Below, piece after piece: positions 12,241 through 24,116 of a stretch of DNA of 64,000 bases (position 1 is its first letter; the number at the start of each line of letters is the position of its first letter). The notes beneath the pieces were generated by a model. The model searched no databases, was not told the origin of the DNA, and saw only the letters and a list, made by a program, of their open reading frames with translations. The position numbers and the translations under genes are program-made. Source of the DNA: Escallonia rubra (Eukaryota; Streptophyta; Magnoliopsida; Escalloniales; Escalloniaceae); NCBI GenBank assembly GCA_033065855.1, contig JAVXUO010002546.1, forward strand, positions 1 through 64,000, in the 5' to 3' direction.

Positions 12241-14296
12241 TAGCTTGTTTGTGAGTTTTGAGACAACAGAAAAGAAAAGAAAGGAAGAGAAGAGAAGATA
12301 ATTTTTCTTCCTTTTATTTGTGAGTTTAAGAGAGAAAAGAAAGCATTGTTCGTTTCCTTTGTTTTTGGATTCAGTAGAAAAGAAAAGAAACATGATTACT
12401 CACATACCCCAAAACTATATTCTTATAATTCTAACAAAGATTATGATGTATAATCCTAAGAAAATATAAGTTTGACGGAAAAAATTCATCAATGAAATGA
12501 TGCAAAAGTTCTTACCATATTAATGTAATAAGCCTTACATTACTAGTTATTGTCACTGTAGAAAAAACAAAAATTAGGCATAAGCTTTTTCTTTTTTTTT
12601 TATAAAGATCGAGAATAGCATTTATAAAGTGCTTTTGCAGCAATTACATTCGCCAAACGGCATAAAGGTCACGACAAACTCGTGACTCTGTGTACACAGA
12701 AATTTTAACAACTAACATCGTAAACTTATGCACATTACAATTGAACTAAAACAGAGCAAATCTTACATTTTAACTCAACTTAAACTCAACTTAAAGTAGA
12801 ACAAATCCTATACTTTAACTCAACTTAAAGTAACATGCACAATCTATAGGATTAGCAAACCAAAAAAAACGAAACGTAAAAAGTAATAAAGCACAAGTAC
12901 AATGTGGTAACAATAGAGCAGACAACGGGAACAGCACTACCCAAACGTGAGTAAACCGTTAAACAAGGCGCAACACATCACCAAGATCGTCAATATCGTA
13001 AATTTTATCCTTATACTTTCCTTTACTCAAATCCAAACCAACTTTCATGAGACAGGGCGGAGAAAACACTACTCACCCACAAACATATAACGGTAGACAC
13101 AGGACGCTGAATCACCGAAAGAAGCCATCACCACCACCACCCCCCACGCCACCAGAACAAATTGCCTCGAACCCCAGATAGATCTCCCCCCCTCCCAAGG
13201 CCTCGAGTCCCCCTCTTTTCTCCCAACAGAACGCAACACACCCCACCCCCGAGACCCTATCCCCCTCACCCCACCTTCCCAAGACCCCCAGGATCCACCA
13301 AACAAACCATAAGCATGGCTAAGCCCCCTCTAAATCAAGCCATCCTGCAACTACCAAAGATATCACAAACCAACCACAAAACCCCATTTCCAGTTTCCAC
13401 CACTGTACATCAGGGAACAGATAGGAATGAAAAGCATAAAATTGAAGGAGTTTTTAGAAATGTCGGTCAAGCAGTGCCGGCGTAATTCCGGTCACCGCCA
13501 GTGAAATTCTGGTCACCGCCAGCGAAGATCCGGTCACCTCCGGTGGAAGGTGCAAAAGAAGACGAAATGGGCAGATTTGTTTGGATCTAACAAGATTGAT
13601 CGAGATTGAAGACTTACCGAGAGCTCGCCGTCTCCGATCAGATCTGGTGAGATGCGCACTGCCACCGTCCGCCCATCCCTTGCGTCGCCAGCCACCCATT
13701 GAACAAGCCTTAAGGCTACGACCACATAAGACGAAAACATGAAAGTTATAGACTACTCGCCGAAGAGGCTGTCGCCCCACGCGCGCGGAAGCACGGTGGG
13801 GTGGCCATGGTGGCTGTCTGTCAGACTTTGTTCTTTAGAGAGAAGGCAGAGAGAATTGTTTTTTAGAGAAAGAAAGCATTGTTGTTAAATTAGGCATAAG
13901 TTGACTACAAACATCCCAATATCTAAATTTAATTAATGTCACGCCAAAAGTAAAACAATCAGTCATGAGTCAACTTTAACATCTAAAACGATCATATGTT
14001 TGGAAGTAAAATGGTAAGCGCTCGTAAGGAAGCCTAAAATTTTTAAAGTTATTAAAAATTTAGTCTTTATTATCGCCACATTAATATGGGCATTATCAAA
14101 ATATTACTTGTGAGAGTTTCATTTTTCTCTGTTTCTTTCCAATTTTGGGAGGAAAGATTTAGAAACAAAAGAAGCCCAAATTTTCCTCCATTTTCTTTTC
14201 TTTCTCTCCTTAAAATAACTCACAAACTAGAAAAAAATGGAAGAAAACAGTCACTTTCCTTTCTTTTCTCTCCTAAAAAAACTCGCAAACAGACTA
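12241..14296. mobile_element. PIF/Harbinger-like MITE split by a nested LINE
   Basis: The ends are inverted repeats. The left end reads tagcttgtttgtgagttttg, and the reverse complement of the right end reads tagtctgtttgcgagttttt. A purine-rich (GAAAA)-type tract follows on each side, so homology extends roughly 100 bp. The trinucleotide TAA flanks both sides (12238-12240 and 14297-14299), the TWA target duplication typical of PIF/Harbinger. Without the nested insertion the element is about 740 bp and has no transposase, so it is a non-autonomous MITE. Confidence 0.65.
12585..13886 (-). mobile_element. Internally deleted LINE with 14-bp target duplication and poly(A)
   Basis: The 14-base sequence aaattaggcataag occurs at 12571-12584 and again at 13887-13900, directly flanking this segment. 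On the minus strand the element starts with a TC-rich leader and a Met frame (ATG near 13780), passes through Gly/Arg-rich frames (13740-13069), continues into a LINE-type 3' UTR and ends in a poly(A)-like tail (poly-T on the plus strand at 12587-12601). Endonuclease and reverse transcriptase are absent, so it needed another LINE's machinery. Its 3' UTR is shared with the fragments at 1265-1715. The TSD is read directly; assignment to a LINE lineage is inference. Confidence 0.8.
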
Positions 14297-14558
14297 TAAA
14301 TTAAGTGTATGGCCATATGCAGATTGAGTCCAGAAAAATCAGATCCATGAAACCTCCCTTTTGTTTCTCTCTAATTCACTTTTCTAACCAAACACGTAAA
14401 AGTTTTGAAGATTTCTTATGACATATTAAACCAAATCGTGTGGTCCATGCAGGGGAAAAAATTGTTAGAATAACAATAGATGCCACAATTATGAAAGTTG
14501 GCAAGGCTTGGACCCAAAAAAATGGTTTGGTTAATGATTTCTAGAGTGGCGCGCACGC

Positions 14559-14560
<2 letters not shown>

Positions 14561-14589
<29 letters not shown>
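14561..14589. repeat. (GA)n microsatellite
   Basis: About 14 perfect AG units directly follow a short alternating GCGCACGCGC run. Confidence 0.95.
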
Positions 14590-14593
<4 letters not shown>

Positions 14594-14735
14594 TATGAGA
14601 TGTTGCTATTGTTAGCATGTTGTATTTAATACTAATACATCCCTTTGTACGTGCCATACATAAATTGCAACCTCAAAGTTACTTTTTTCCTCCACCATCT
14701 GGTTTTTGTCACCGCTGATGGCACTGTCGCTACAC

Positions 14736-16985
14736 CAACCCTCATTTTTTTTTATAAGCAACAATTATTTTTTACGATAAAGAGCTGCAGAGCTGGTGCG
14801 GTCGCTCATGAGATGACAAAGACAATTATAATAGTCGATTGTGACTACTGTAACCCCAAGCTTCATCATATCCATTAGTCCCCCACTTTGGTGTACTCAT
14901 CAGTGCTCTAATCTAAAGGCCTGTGACGATGGTGGGAAAGTGGTGGGCAGCAGTGAGAGATCATGAGAGAGGGCCGACAAGTTTGTGTCCATGAGTGATT
15001 ATGTGAGTGAGAGATGGGAGATTGAAATATAGGGCAATAACTTGGAGTGTGTCTGTGTGACTCAAGGATATGAGACTAAGAGAGAGGGGTGGTGACTGAT
15101 TAATAAGAGAAATCTCCGTAACCCTAAAGCTAAAACATTGAAGTTATTTAACCTGAAATGAAATGTAGAAAAAGTTAATATATCATAACTATCTAGGTAA
15201 AGACAGGTAACCCAAACCAACTCGGTTACATTTCGGTTAGGTTAGGAACCGATCAAAATTTAACGGTTCTTTTTCTTTGTGTGCCTATACATGTCTTTGG
15301 CAGCAGGTTGGGTCAACCTGCGGGTACAAGTATTTTTTTGCCAAGTCTAGTGGTGGTGCCGATTTGAAAGTGGGTGCGGTAGTGGGTTCGGTTAACAGGT
15401 GGCGGTGGCTTTGGTGGGTAGTTAGGCTGTGGTTGGTGACAACAGTGGTGGGGATTGAGTGATGGTCGTTGTGGATTAACGGTGGTGGCTATTGGCTGTT
15501 GATGGTGACTGGTGATGGCTATTGCAGGGTAATGGTGGTCTTTGGGGGGGGGGGGGAACTATTTCCATTAGGAAGAAGTAAAGAAAAAAATTCCATTAGA
15601 AAGAAGCAAAGAAAAAAATGAACATAGATAGTGACATGTGAAAGGAAAATTCAAGACAAACAAAAGAGTAAGTCATGTTATAAAATATGTTACCTTTGTT
15701 TATATGTAAGAATGGCAATGGCGCGAGTCAGATGTAGATTTTATGAATTTTTTATCCGCCCTAATAGCCTACAAACACGACTCTGCCCCGCCATCGGGTC
15801 AAAATTTGAGCTTTGATTCGGTAAGTTCAGAATTTGAGCTTACTTTTTTTTTCGGGTAGATATTTCCTATACCTGTATCCTGCCAGGTCGGTCCGGGTAG
15901 ACCAGCGGGGTAAATAGGTGTCAAAACTCAAATTTTTGTTTTTTTATAACCAACATTTATTTTGACGGTAAAGAGTTGCGGAGCCGGTGCGGTCATTCAT
16001 GAGATGGCAAAGACAATTATAATAATAGTCGACTGTGACTACTGTAGCCCCCAGCTTCAGCAGATCCATTAGTCCCCCACTTTGGCGTACTCATTAATGC
16101 TCTAATCTAAAGGCTTGTAACGATGGTGGGAAAGTGGTGGGCCAAACATCAGTCGACGGTGAAAGTGGGTGATGACGGCCGTGGAAAGCAGTGAAAGATC
16201 ATAAGGGAGCGGCGAGTTTGTGTCCATGAGTGCTGTGTTAGTGAGAGATGGGAGATTGAAATAGAGGGAAATAACTTGCAGTGTGTCTGTGTGACTCAAG
16301 AGATAAGAGATTAAGAGAAAAGGGTGGCGGAGGATTAATAAGAGAAATATCCTTAACCCTATAGCTATCTAGGTAAATATAAGTAACCCAAACCAACTCG
16401 GTTATAGGTACCAATCAAAACTTAATGGATCTCTTTTTTAGTGCCTATACCCATTTTTGGCAGCAGGTTGAGTCGACCTACGGGTATGAGTATTTTTTTT
16501 GTCAGGTCTAATGGTGGTGTCGATTTGAAAGTGGGTGCGACAGTGGGTTCGGTTAACAAATGGCGGGTGCAGCGGAGGGCTCGATTAGGCAGCGACGGGC
16601 GCATCAACGGGTTTGGTGGTTGATGATGGTGGTGGTGGTGGGGATTGAGTGATGGTCGTTGTGGATTGGTGGTGGTGGCTATGGCTATTGATGGTGACTG
16701 GTGATGGCTGTTGCAAGGTAATGGTAGTTTTTGGGTTTACAAGTGGGTAGCGGAGTGGTGGGGGGGGGGGACTATTTTCAATTTTCCATTAGAAAGAAGT
16801 AAAGAAAAAATGAACATAGAGATTGACATGTTAAAAGGAAAATTCAAGACAAACAAAAGAGTAAGTTATGTTATCAAATCTGTTACCTTTGTTTGTACGT
16901 AGGAATAACAATGGCACGAGTGGATGCAGATTTTATGAAAATCCGTACCCGCCCCAGTAGCTTGCACACACGACCTCGATCCAAC
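14736..16985. repeat. Diverged tandem duplication, two copies of about 1.2 kb
   Basis: Copy A (about 14736-15785) and copy B (about 15940-16985) share the same order of blocks at offsets of 1160-1195 bp. Examples are gtgactactgta at 14841 and 16035, gatttgaaagtgggtgcg at 15361 and 16522, and aacatagata/aacataga at 15621 and 16813. Both include gggtcaacctgcgggta-type sequence, GGTGGT-rich tracts and a long G run (15542-15556 in A, about 16761-16770 in B). Copy B runs into the hAT element at 16900. Copy A runs into a related start (taagaatggcaatggcgcga, about 15708), so the duplication probably post-dates that insertion. No protein-coding gene is visible. Confidence 0.8.
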
Positions 16986-17842
16986 GGACTATTAAAAAAT
17001 CCGAACCCGCCCATATCCGTCCCAATCTGTAATTTAGTGTGGTTTCTTTTAATAATGATATAAATAATATTACAAAACAGTCAACAGTGTTACCACCACG
17101 ACCATTTGCCGCCACCACCGTCAGCCACAAGATCTAACACACCACACAATCAACTTGCATACAAATCAAGCCTTTTATTAGATCGTTAGTGGGGTAGGGG
17201 CGGGATTGGTGGACCGTGGACAGTGGTTGATGTCGTTGGACCGTATCCATCTACTGCTTTCTGATGAGTATCTAAGAGACTATAGTACATAACACTTACA
17301 ACTATCTCATAAAAAGGGCATGTTGGTCCTTGGTGGAACAAAGATTACCCCAATGTGGTTACCCCAGATGGGGATACAACATACAAAAATGTCGTTAGAA
17401 TTGGTGGACAGTGGACGGTGGACGTTGGTTGGTGCAAGGCGGATGACTAGGAGTGGCGAGGTGGTCCTTGGTGGAGGTGAACGGGCGGCAATAAGAAGAT
17501 ATGCCTAATTGCGTATGGGTGAGTTTGTGCGAAGGAGGAGAAGAGAGGAAAAGAAAGATATTGTGGCTAGGGTTCGTGGTCCTGTATTTATATAAACAAG
17601 ATGGACGGCTAAGATTTAACACTTACGATTATATTGAGGGTTTAATTATTCTATGCAGGGCGGGTGGGGGTCGAATACTGGGGCAGTTATATTAAATACC
17701 AAAATCGACACGTACCCGACGTGGGTTCAAAAATTAATTATCATACCCGCCCCATGACCCGGTTAACACCAAAAAAAATTCCCGCTCCTATGAAATCCAG
17801 GGATCAGATATCCGCAAGTTACGGATCAAATTGTTATCCCTA
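16900..17842. mobile_element. Non-autonomous hAT element
   Basis: The left end taggaataacaat matches the reverse complement of the right end (tagggataacaat). Flanking 8-mers tttgtacg (16892-16899) and tttatacg (17843-17850) agree at seven of eight positions, the 8-bp target duplication of hAT elements. Length is 943 bp. The interior has no transposase frame. Confidence 0.7.
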
Positions 17843-17981
17843 TTTATACGCCGCTGAAGGATGATATTTTTCATAGATACACGTGATATTCATCCTTCTT
17901 GAGTTCATGAAATTATTTTCTAAAAATTTAGTTAAAAATAACGCTGTAGTTATTCACTAGAAGGAAAAATTTTGATTGCTA

Positions 17982-18187
17982 CTCCAGTTGGAGAAATCTT
18001 CCTTCTACCCCCTATATAGTAACAATCAATTATCTCTAAATATTTCTAGTGACTTTTATTTAGTGACGCTAAAAAATTGTTGTTAATAATTGTCACTGAA
18101 AGTGTTAAAAGAAAAGTTAGTAAAAATATTTAACGATTATTAATTGTCACTATACATGGGGTAGGAGGAAGATTCCTACGACCGGAG
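17982..18187. mobile_element. Small hairpin MITE, Stowaway-like
   Basis: About 50 bp at the left end (ctccagttggagaaatcttc onward) is inverted at the right end, whose reverse complement reads ctccggtcgtaggaatcttc. The element is about 206 bp and would fold into a hairpin. The CTCC terminus next to TA on the left suggests a Tc1/Mariner-derived Stowaway MITE. The right flank reads TT rather than TA, so the family call is tentative. Confidence 0.5.
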
Positions 18188-18575
18188 TTTCTTAAATATT
18201 TCAGTGAGAAGTTCCTTTTTGTAGTCAAACGCCCAAACATTTTCTTTTTTGGTCAAAGTCCTTGTATTTATTCAATCAGCAGAATTACATCATCACTGTA
18301 CAAAACAAATCATGCTATCCTCAGTTTATATACAATATTGAATCCTCCTTCTACTTGTGACCTCACTCAACTGGAACTAAAATCAAATTGAGACAATATT
18401 CATTGCATACTGTTCATAACCTATTCTGGACTGCACCCCAGGGCCCGCTAAGAGATCCTAGTGGCACGACACGTCACCCATTTGGCGGTCAACATCGCTC
18501 AACAAGATTGCTCGGTCAAAGTGCTCCGCGCCTTAGGCATTCAAACGGCGATCGAAAGTGCATTTCCCCCCCGAG

Positions 18576-18803
18576 GGGTCGGTCATCCCCCTAAGAAGGG
18601 GGTCGGCCACCCACTTTGTAAGGGGGTCGGCCACCCCCCTAAGAAGAGGGTCGGCCACCCACTTTGTAAGGGGGTCGGCCACCCCCCTAAGGAGGGGGTC
18701 GGCCACCCCCCTAAGGAGGGGGTCGGCCACCCCAAGGGGGTCGGCCACCCAAGGGGGTCGGCCACCCAAGGGGGTCGGCCACCCCAAGGGGGTCGGCCTC
18801 CAT
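18576..18803. repeat. GC-rich tandem array in the solo LTR, 17-24 bp units
   Basis: About eleven units built on GGGGTCGGCCACCC occur in a row. They alternate at first between a cccctaagaag and an actttgtaag spacer (24 bp), then shorten to 17-18 bp (ccaag spacers). Long frames through it in several phases are a by-product of the repeat and have no family resemblance. Confidence 0.9.
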
Positions 18804-19019
18804 TTCCCTGCGAAGGGGGGAACTTGACGAGTGGCACTGACTTCGCGCTCCAACAACACTCAGACGTTATCTTCAATAGCGCGAAGCTCTGTCGCAGGCT
18901 CAATCAAAGTGACTGGGCTCCGGCCCTCGCGGTGGGACGGGCTCGCAACCACGAAGCCCTCGCCGGCTCAATCAAACTCGCGGCGGGACGAGCTCGCAAC
19001 CATGAACCCCTCGCCGGCT

Positions 19020-19280
19020 CAATCAAACCGACGGGCTCCGGCCCTCGCAGGCACAATCAACCGGGGGCTCCGGCCCTCGCCAGCACAATCAACCGACGGG
19101 CTCCGGCCATCGCGGGCACAATCAACCGGGGGCTCCGGCCCTCGCCAGCACAATCAACCGACGGGCTCCGGCCATCGCGGGCACACTCAACCGGGGGCTC
19201 CGGCCCTCGCCAGCACAATCAACCGACGGGCTCCGGCCATCGCGGGCACACTCAACCGGGGGCTCCGGCCCTCGCGACAA
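19020..19280. repeat. Second GC-rich tandem array in the solo LTR, about 63-bp units
   Basis: Four units contain caaccgggggctccggccct followed by cgccagcacaatcaaccgac and gggctccggccatcgcgggc. Adjacent copies are nearly identical, which indicates recent unequal crossing-over or replication slippage. More diverged versions precede it from about 18900. Confidence 0.85.
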
Positions 19281-19797
19281 GGATGTGCTTACAACCCTAA
19301 GGCCATCGCCGACACAATCACCCGACGGACTCACGGGGGGCTCTGCTCGTAGTGCTCCGGCACAAGGACCCCTCGCCACGGACCCTAAGCATAGCATGTG
19401 CGCTCATGTTATCATTGATCATCGACACCACCAGGGCAATGAACCGCGAGTCCCTCCGGGACGAGAGCAGGTCCTCGGAGGGCATCGTGGCTGGCACGCC
19501 TAGCAGTTGGCTGCAGGGGCAACCCTCACCGCTGCCAGGATCTCGGCGCGTCTCTTGACGCACCTCGTGGGATTCAGCAAAGGCTTGGACTGGAGGCTGG
19601 GGCAACGGGCTACTCTGACCATGCTACCGCAGTGTGGTCAGTCTCCTCAGACAGGCAGAGGGACGCTGTAAGGGCAGGGCGGCACGAACTCGGGGACCGG
19701 CAATTCGACGGACAATCAAGACTGCGAGACCCCCTACGGCGACGTGTCACTCCCGGAGGACGACACGTGTCGGCTGATGACACGCGCATATTTGTGC

Positions 19798-19805
19798 CTA
19801 TATAT
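19798..19805 (+). promoter_or_regulatory. TATA box of the solo LTR
   Basis: ctatatatagtgg lies in an otherwise GC-rich LTR. About 55 bp downstream begins a pyrimidine-rich segment (tttctctctctaaaaccc). The inverted LTR at 49743-51814 has cctataaagaggg at the corresponding place (about 50042-50054, minus strand), so the box is conserved between copies. Confidence 0.6.
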
Positions 19806-20660
19806 AGTGGATTCTGGAGCTTATTCAAGGACGACTCCCTCATTTCCACATTTCACTTTCTCTCTCTAAAACCCATTCTCTCTGGAGTTCTAGTGAGAGA
19901 AATACATTTGGACCCCTGACATCGGACTCTTGACGCTGCACCCCCGCTACAGACTGTCGACCGCCGGCTATGTTCGTCGTCACCCTGCATGCGTGGCGCT
20001 GCCAGCCCTCGCGATCTGTCTGGGGAGCCTTGCTCTCAGCCCTTACTCCATCCTTGCTGTCTCCCACTTTGTCTACTTGGAAGCCAACGCAGACTGCATC
20101 CTTTGTGGCACCTCACGTGGCATGCGAACCATCTTTCCTCGGCAACACATACTAATCTAATAGTTATTCATGAAAATTCTTTGAGGTAGCCCCTAATCTG
20201 CACAAATTTTCATGTTTCTTGCAGTAGGTGATACATTTGTCTAGCTATATACTCTCCATTTGATCCATTGTTGAACCACCTAACTGCAGCCATCTTGGCT
20301 TGCTTGCAACTTCTCAAACACTCTTGTATTCCTCTCCTGCCAAATTCCATAGATAATTGTAGTTATGGACAACTTACACATCATTGCTTTAAAACTTTTC
20401 CCTCTCATATGTTGGGATGCATACTCCATGAAATGTTCCCAATTATTCAAGGGTACCCTTGCTTCCAGCTTCTGAAGGATTGTACTCCAAATTCCTCGAG
20501 CATATGAGCACTGAATAAAGAGGTGTTCCCTATTTTCCTACTGAGAACCACATAATTCACACATTTCGTCCTGTATCATATTCCATTTCTTCAATTTGTC
20601 CTTTGTTCTCAATCCATTCTTACATACCAGCCACATTATCATAGAGCATCTAGGGATGTT

Positions 20661-23600
20661 TCATGGGAAGCAAATAATTTTCCACCATTTCACTGTGTTA
20701 TTCTTGGTTCTTAGATACTCCCATGCTGATTTCATGATGAAATGTCCACTGGGATGGATATCCCAAGACACTACATTTTTATTACCACTTCTGGGAGCTG
20801 GCATAGAAGTAATGATATGGCTTGCTTCCCTTAGTGCATTGGATATGTTTGCAGGCAAGCACCATGTTGGATCCACAATGATATCTGTAATTTTTTAGTC
20901 TATTCCAAGTCCAGAGTCATAGGTAATTCTCCTCCCAAATTTGTTTATAAGAACACCACAGGGCAACCATTTATCCGGCCATAGCCAAATATCCTTTCCA
21001 CCTCCCACCTTATATGTACAGAGTTTCTGGACTGTTGTTCTTAGTTTTAACAATTTGCACCATGTCCAAGATAGTGTAGTTGGTGCTTTAAAAGTCCATA
21101 TGTGCCTTTCTTTTATAATGTAGCTGTGGCACCATCTCACCCATATAGAATCTTTCTTGTTAGCTAAATCCCATAGGTGTTTACAAATGGCTGTTATATT
21201 CCATTCCTCTAGCCTTTTAATGCCCAACCCCCCTTCTTTCTTAGGTAGACAAACATCCTTCCATGAGATTTTGGCCCCAGTACATCTCACATCCTTCCCA
21301 TGCCAAATAAAAGCTCTGATTTTACTCTCTATTATCTTAATGATCTTCTTAGGCAATATGAAAATGCTGCACCAATAGACTTGCATACTTAGTAATACTG
21401 ATATAGCTAACTGCACCCTACCTGCATATGAGAGGTATTTGGATGTCCAGTTTGTGATTTTCTTTGTCAATCTCTCAATCAAAATTGTACAATTCTTGTA
21501 TTGAAGCTTTGTTGATATGAGGGGCACCCCCAAGTATGTCACAGGGAATTGGCCATGGAAGATACTAATGATTCTCACTAATTCAGCAATTTGCCATTCC
21601 TCAAGACCAGCCAAGCATATAGAGCTCTTGTCCAAATTTGGGGCTAAGCCTAATAATTCTTCAAACTCCTGCATAGCTCTTTTTATTGTTAGCATAGATT
21701 CCTTGTCAGCCATAGCCAATAAGAATAAGTCATCAGCAAAGCGCATATGACTTATTTGCAAACTTGTGCATTTTGGATGATACTTGAAGGTGTCCTGGCT
21801 AGCATAGAAATCCATAATGCCTGTAAATCCTTCCATTACCAATAAGAACAAGTAGGGTGAAATAGGGTCACCCTGTCTTAGTCCCTTTTTACTTCCAAAG
21901 TAACCATCCATACATCCATTCAAATTGATTGAAAATCTAGCTGTAGTGACACATTTCATTATCCATTCCACAAACTTGTTTGGAAACTGCATAACTTCCA
22001 TTATTTTCTGCAAGAAGTCCCATCCCACTGAATCATAGGCCTTCTGAAGATCAATCTTTAATACACACCTTGGTTTACCTCCTTTTTTATGATAGTTTTT
22101 GACCAGTTCCTACATTAGCAAAATGTTATCAGCTATATTCCTGTTAGCCACAAATGCTGATTGCTTTGAACTTATGAGCTGTGGTAGCACTTTCTTCAAC
22201 CTTGCACACAAAATCTTGGAAATGCACTTATACACCACATTACAGCAGGCAATGGGCCTGAAATCTTTCATGGTATTTGGGCAATGTACTTTAGGGATCA
22301 AAGTCAAAGCAGTGTTATTAAAGAGTTGAACCCCCTTTGATTTCCCAAAAAAATTCCTTGATAGCTGCCACCACATCTTGTTGAACCCCTTCCCAATTTT
22401 GTTGATAAAAATCTGAAATGTAGCCATTAGGGCCTGGTGCCTTATTATTTTTCAAGGAGAACATGGCTTCATGTATTGCATTTTCACTAACAGGTGCACA
22501 TAGCATAGTCTGATCCTGGCTTTATACTTTTTTCTTGATGATCTTCATTAGTCTCTCCTGAGTGTGCTCTTGAATAGGAACTGAATTTCCAAGGAAGTTT
22601 TGAAAATGTTCAATAGCCACCTTATGCACTTCCTGTGGTCCCATAATCTGCTCCCCATTCTATTTCTTGATAGATAAGATTTTGTTTTGAGATCTATGAA
22701 TCTGTATTTTCTTATGAAAATATGCAGTATTCCCATCACCAAGTTTTATCTCCATTATTCTTGCTTTCTAAAAGTAAAAAAGATTCCTCTGGTTGAACTA
22801 GCTCATAGTATTGTGCTTGTATCTCTTTTTCCAAAGGAATTAATGTGTGGTCTTGATTCTGCAGTATTGCCTTCTGCACATCTTGAAGTTCATTAAACTT
22901 GGCTTCTGTTCTAGCTGAAATATGGTTGTAGCACTCTGAATTCATCTTTCTTAGTTCAAGCTTAAGCATCTTCAGTTTTGAATTCAATCTATGGCATGCA
23001 TCCCCAGTCAACATTGTCCCCCATGTCTTCTTTACCCTCTCTTTGAAGCTACTGTGATGTATCCAAAAATTAAAGAACTTAAATGGTCTTTTTCCTTGCC
23101 ATTGCTTTAAGTCTACATGTATAATGAGTAAGGCATGGTCAGAAAGGCCTGGTACATTCACATCCACCTGAGTATTAGGATAAGCCTTCATTCATCCACT
23201 ATTTTGCACTGCTCTGTCTAACCTCCCCATGATCGTATCATTTTCCCTTTTGTTACACCAAGTATAAAAAATTCCTCTAGTGTTCATATCCTCCAATTGA
23301 CATGTATTCAATCACTGATTGAATTCAAGTACATCCCTTGTATTTATGCCCACTCTTCCTACTTTCTCATGAGAGTACTTCACCACATTAAAATCATTTG
23401 ACACCATCCAAGGTGCACTTCTATTCTACATGCATCATTCTTCAGATTTTGCCATAAAAGTCTTATTTTATCTCTTGTATTGTTAGCATATACAAAGGTT
23501 ACATAGTAAATGCCTCCATGCCCTTTGTGTATAAATTTCCCAGTTATATGCTGAGAAAATTTTGTCATTGTTTCAACATGAACAATCTCTTCATCCCATC

Positions 23601-23817
23601 CAAACCATAGCCTTGATACTCCTTTGTTATTCAGGAAATAGTCAAAACTCCAATTCCTTCTCCATTGCTTTGTTATTTTATGAATTAATTCTTCTTTCAC
23701 TCTAGTCTCCAATAATCCAATAATTTCAGCTTTATGCAGCTTCAAGACTTTCTTGACCTCAGCTTGCTTCCCAGGTTTATTAAAACCCCTTATGTTCCAG
23801 CTGGCTATTAAAGTCAT
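20661..23817 (-). pseudogene. LINE ORF2: endonuclease-reverse transcriptase, broken
   Basis: The frame starts at 23817 with MTLIASWNIRGFNKPGKQAE, the APE-type endonuclease start of plant L1 elements. LLETRVKE follows, supplying the catalytic Glu. Broken frames continue through NNKAPGPNGYISDFYQ (about 22450), FRPIACCNVVYKCISKIL (about 22250), and a long frame 22028-20895 with GLRQGDPISPYLFLL and the palm motif FADD (about 21735). Fragments of zf-RVT with SWDIHPSGHFIMKSAW follow (20876-20661). At least five stops or frameshifts separate the pieces, so no functional protein can be made. The last part lies next to the solo LTR insertion. Confidence 0.88.
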
Positions 23818-24116
23818 TTATGCTTAGATTTACTGCCATTTTTGGCACTTGATCTGTTCATAACCCCATGTTTTGCTGTTACACTACTCAATTGTTTGAT
23901 GTCACCATCTAAACCATGAGTTTCTTTCACTTTCATATGATCTTCTATACTATCCCTTCTTGCATCAATAACAATTTCAGTTTCAGCTTGTACCTCAACC
24001 TCCTGACTAGCCAGTGAGACTAAGTCCAATATAATCCTCTCCCCACTAGAAAGAGATGTATACATGTTAGAGGTTGTTATAGTTGTTGTCTTATGCACAG
24101 AATGGCCAACTGTGAT

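Larger units (their letters stand above)
18411..20147 (+). mobile_element. Solo LTR (1737 bp) inside the LINE 3' region
   Basis: The segment begins TGTTCATAACC and ends GGCAACA, a TG...CA terminus with TGTT/AACA inverted ends. It is flanked on both sides by CATAC (18406-18410 and 20148-20152), the 5-bp target duplication of LTR retrotransposons. A TATA box (tatatata, about 19798-19805) and a downstream TC-rich segment fit a U3/R layout. No gag-pol lies alongside, so it is a solo LTR left by recombination. A related LTR lies inverted at 49743-51814. Lineage (Gypsy or Copia) cannot be told from the LTR alone. Confidence 0.85.

Noticed and set aside
13069-13485. Pro-rich and Gly-rich frames on opposite strands
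   Set aside because: Complementary translations of a C-rich segment inside the deleted LINE. No domain, no start context.
18461-19352. Overlapping long open frames (up to 279 codons) on both strands
   Set aside because: They translate the GC-rich tandem arrays of the solo LTR in several phases. All frames show the same short peptide repeats, and the segment lies inside LTR boundaries with a TSD.
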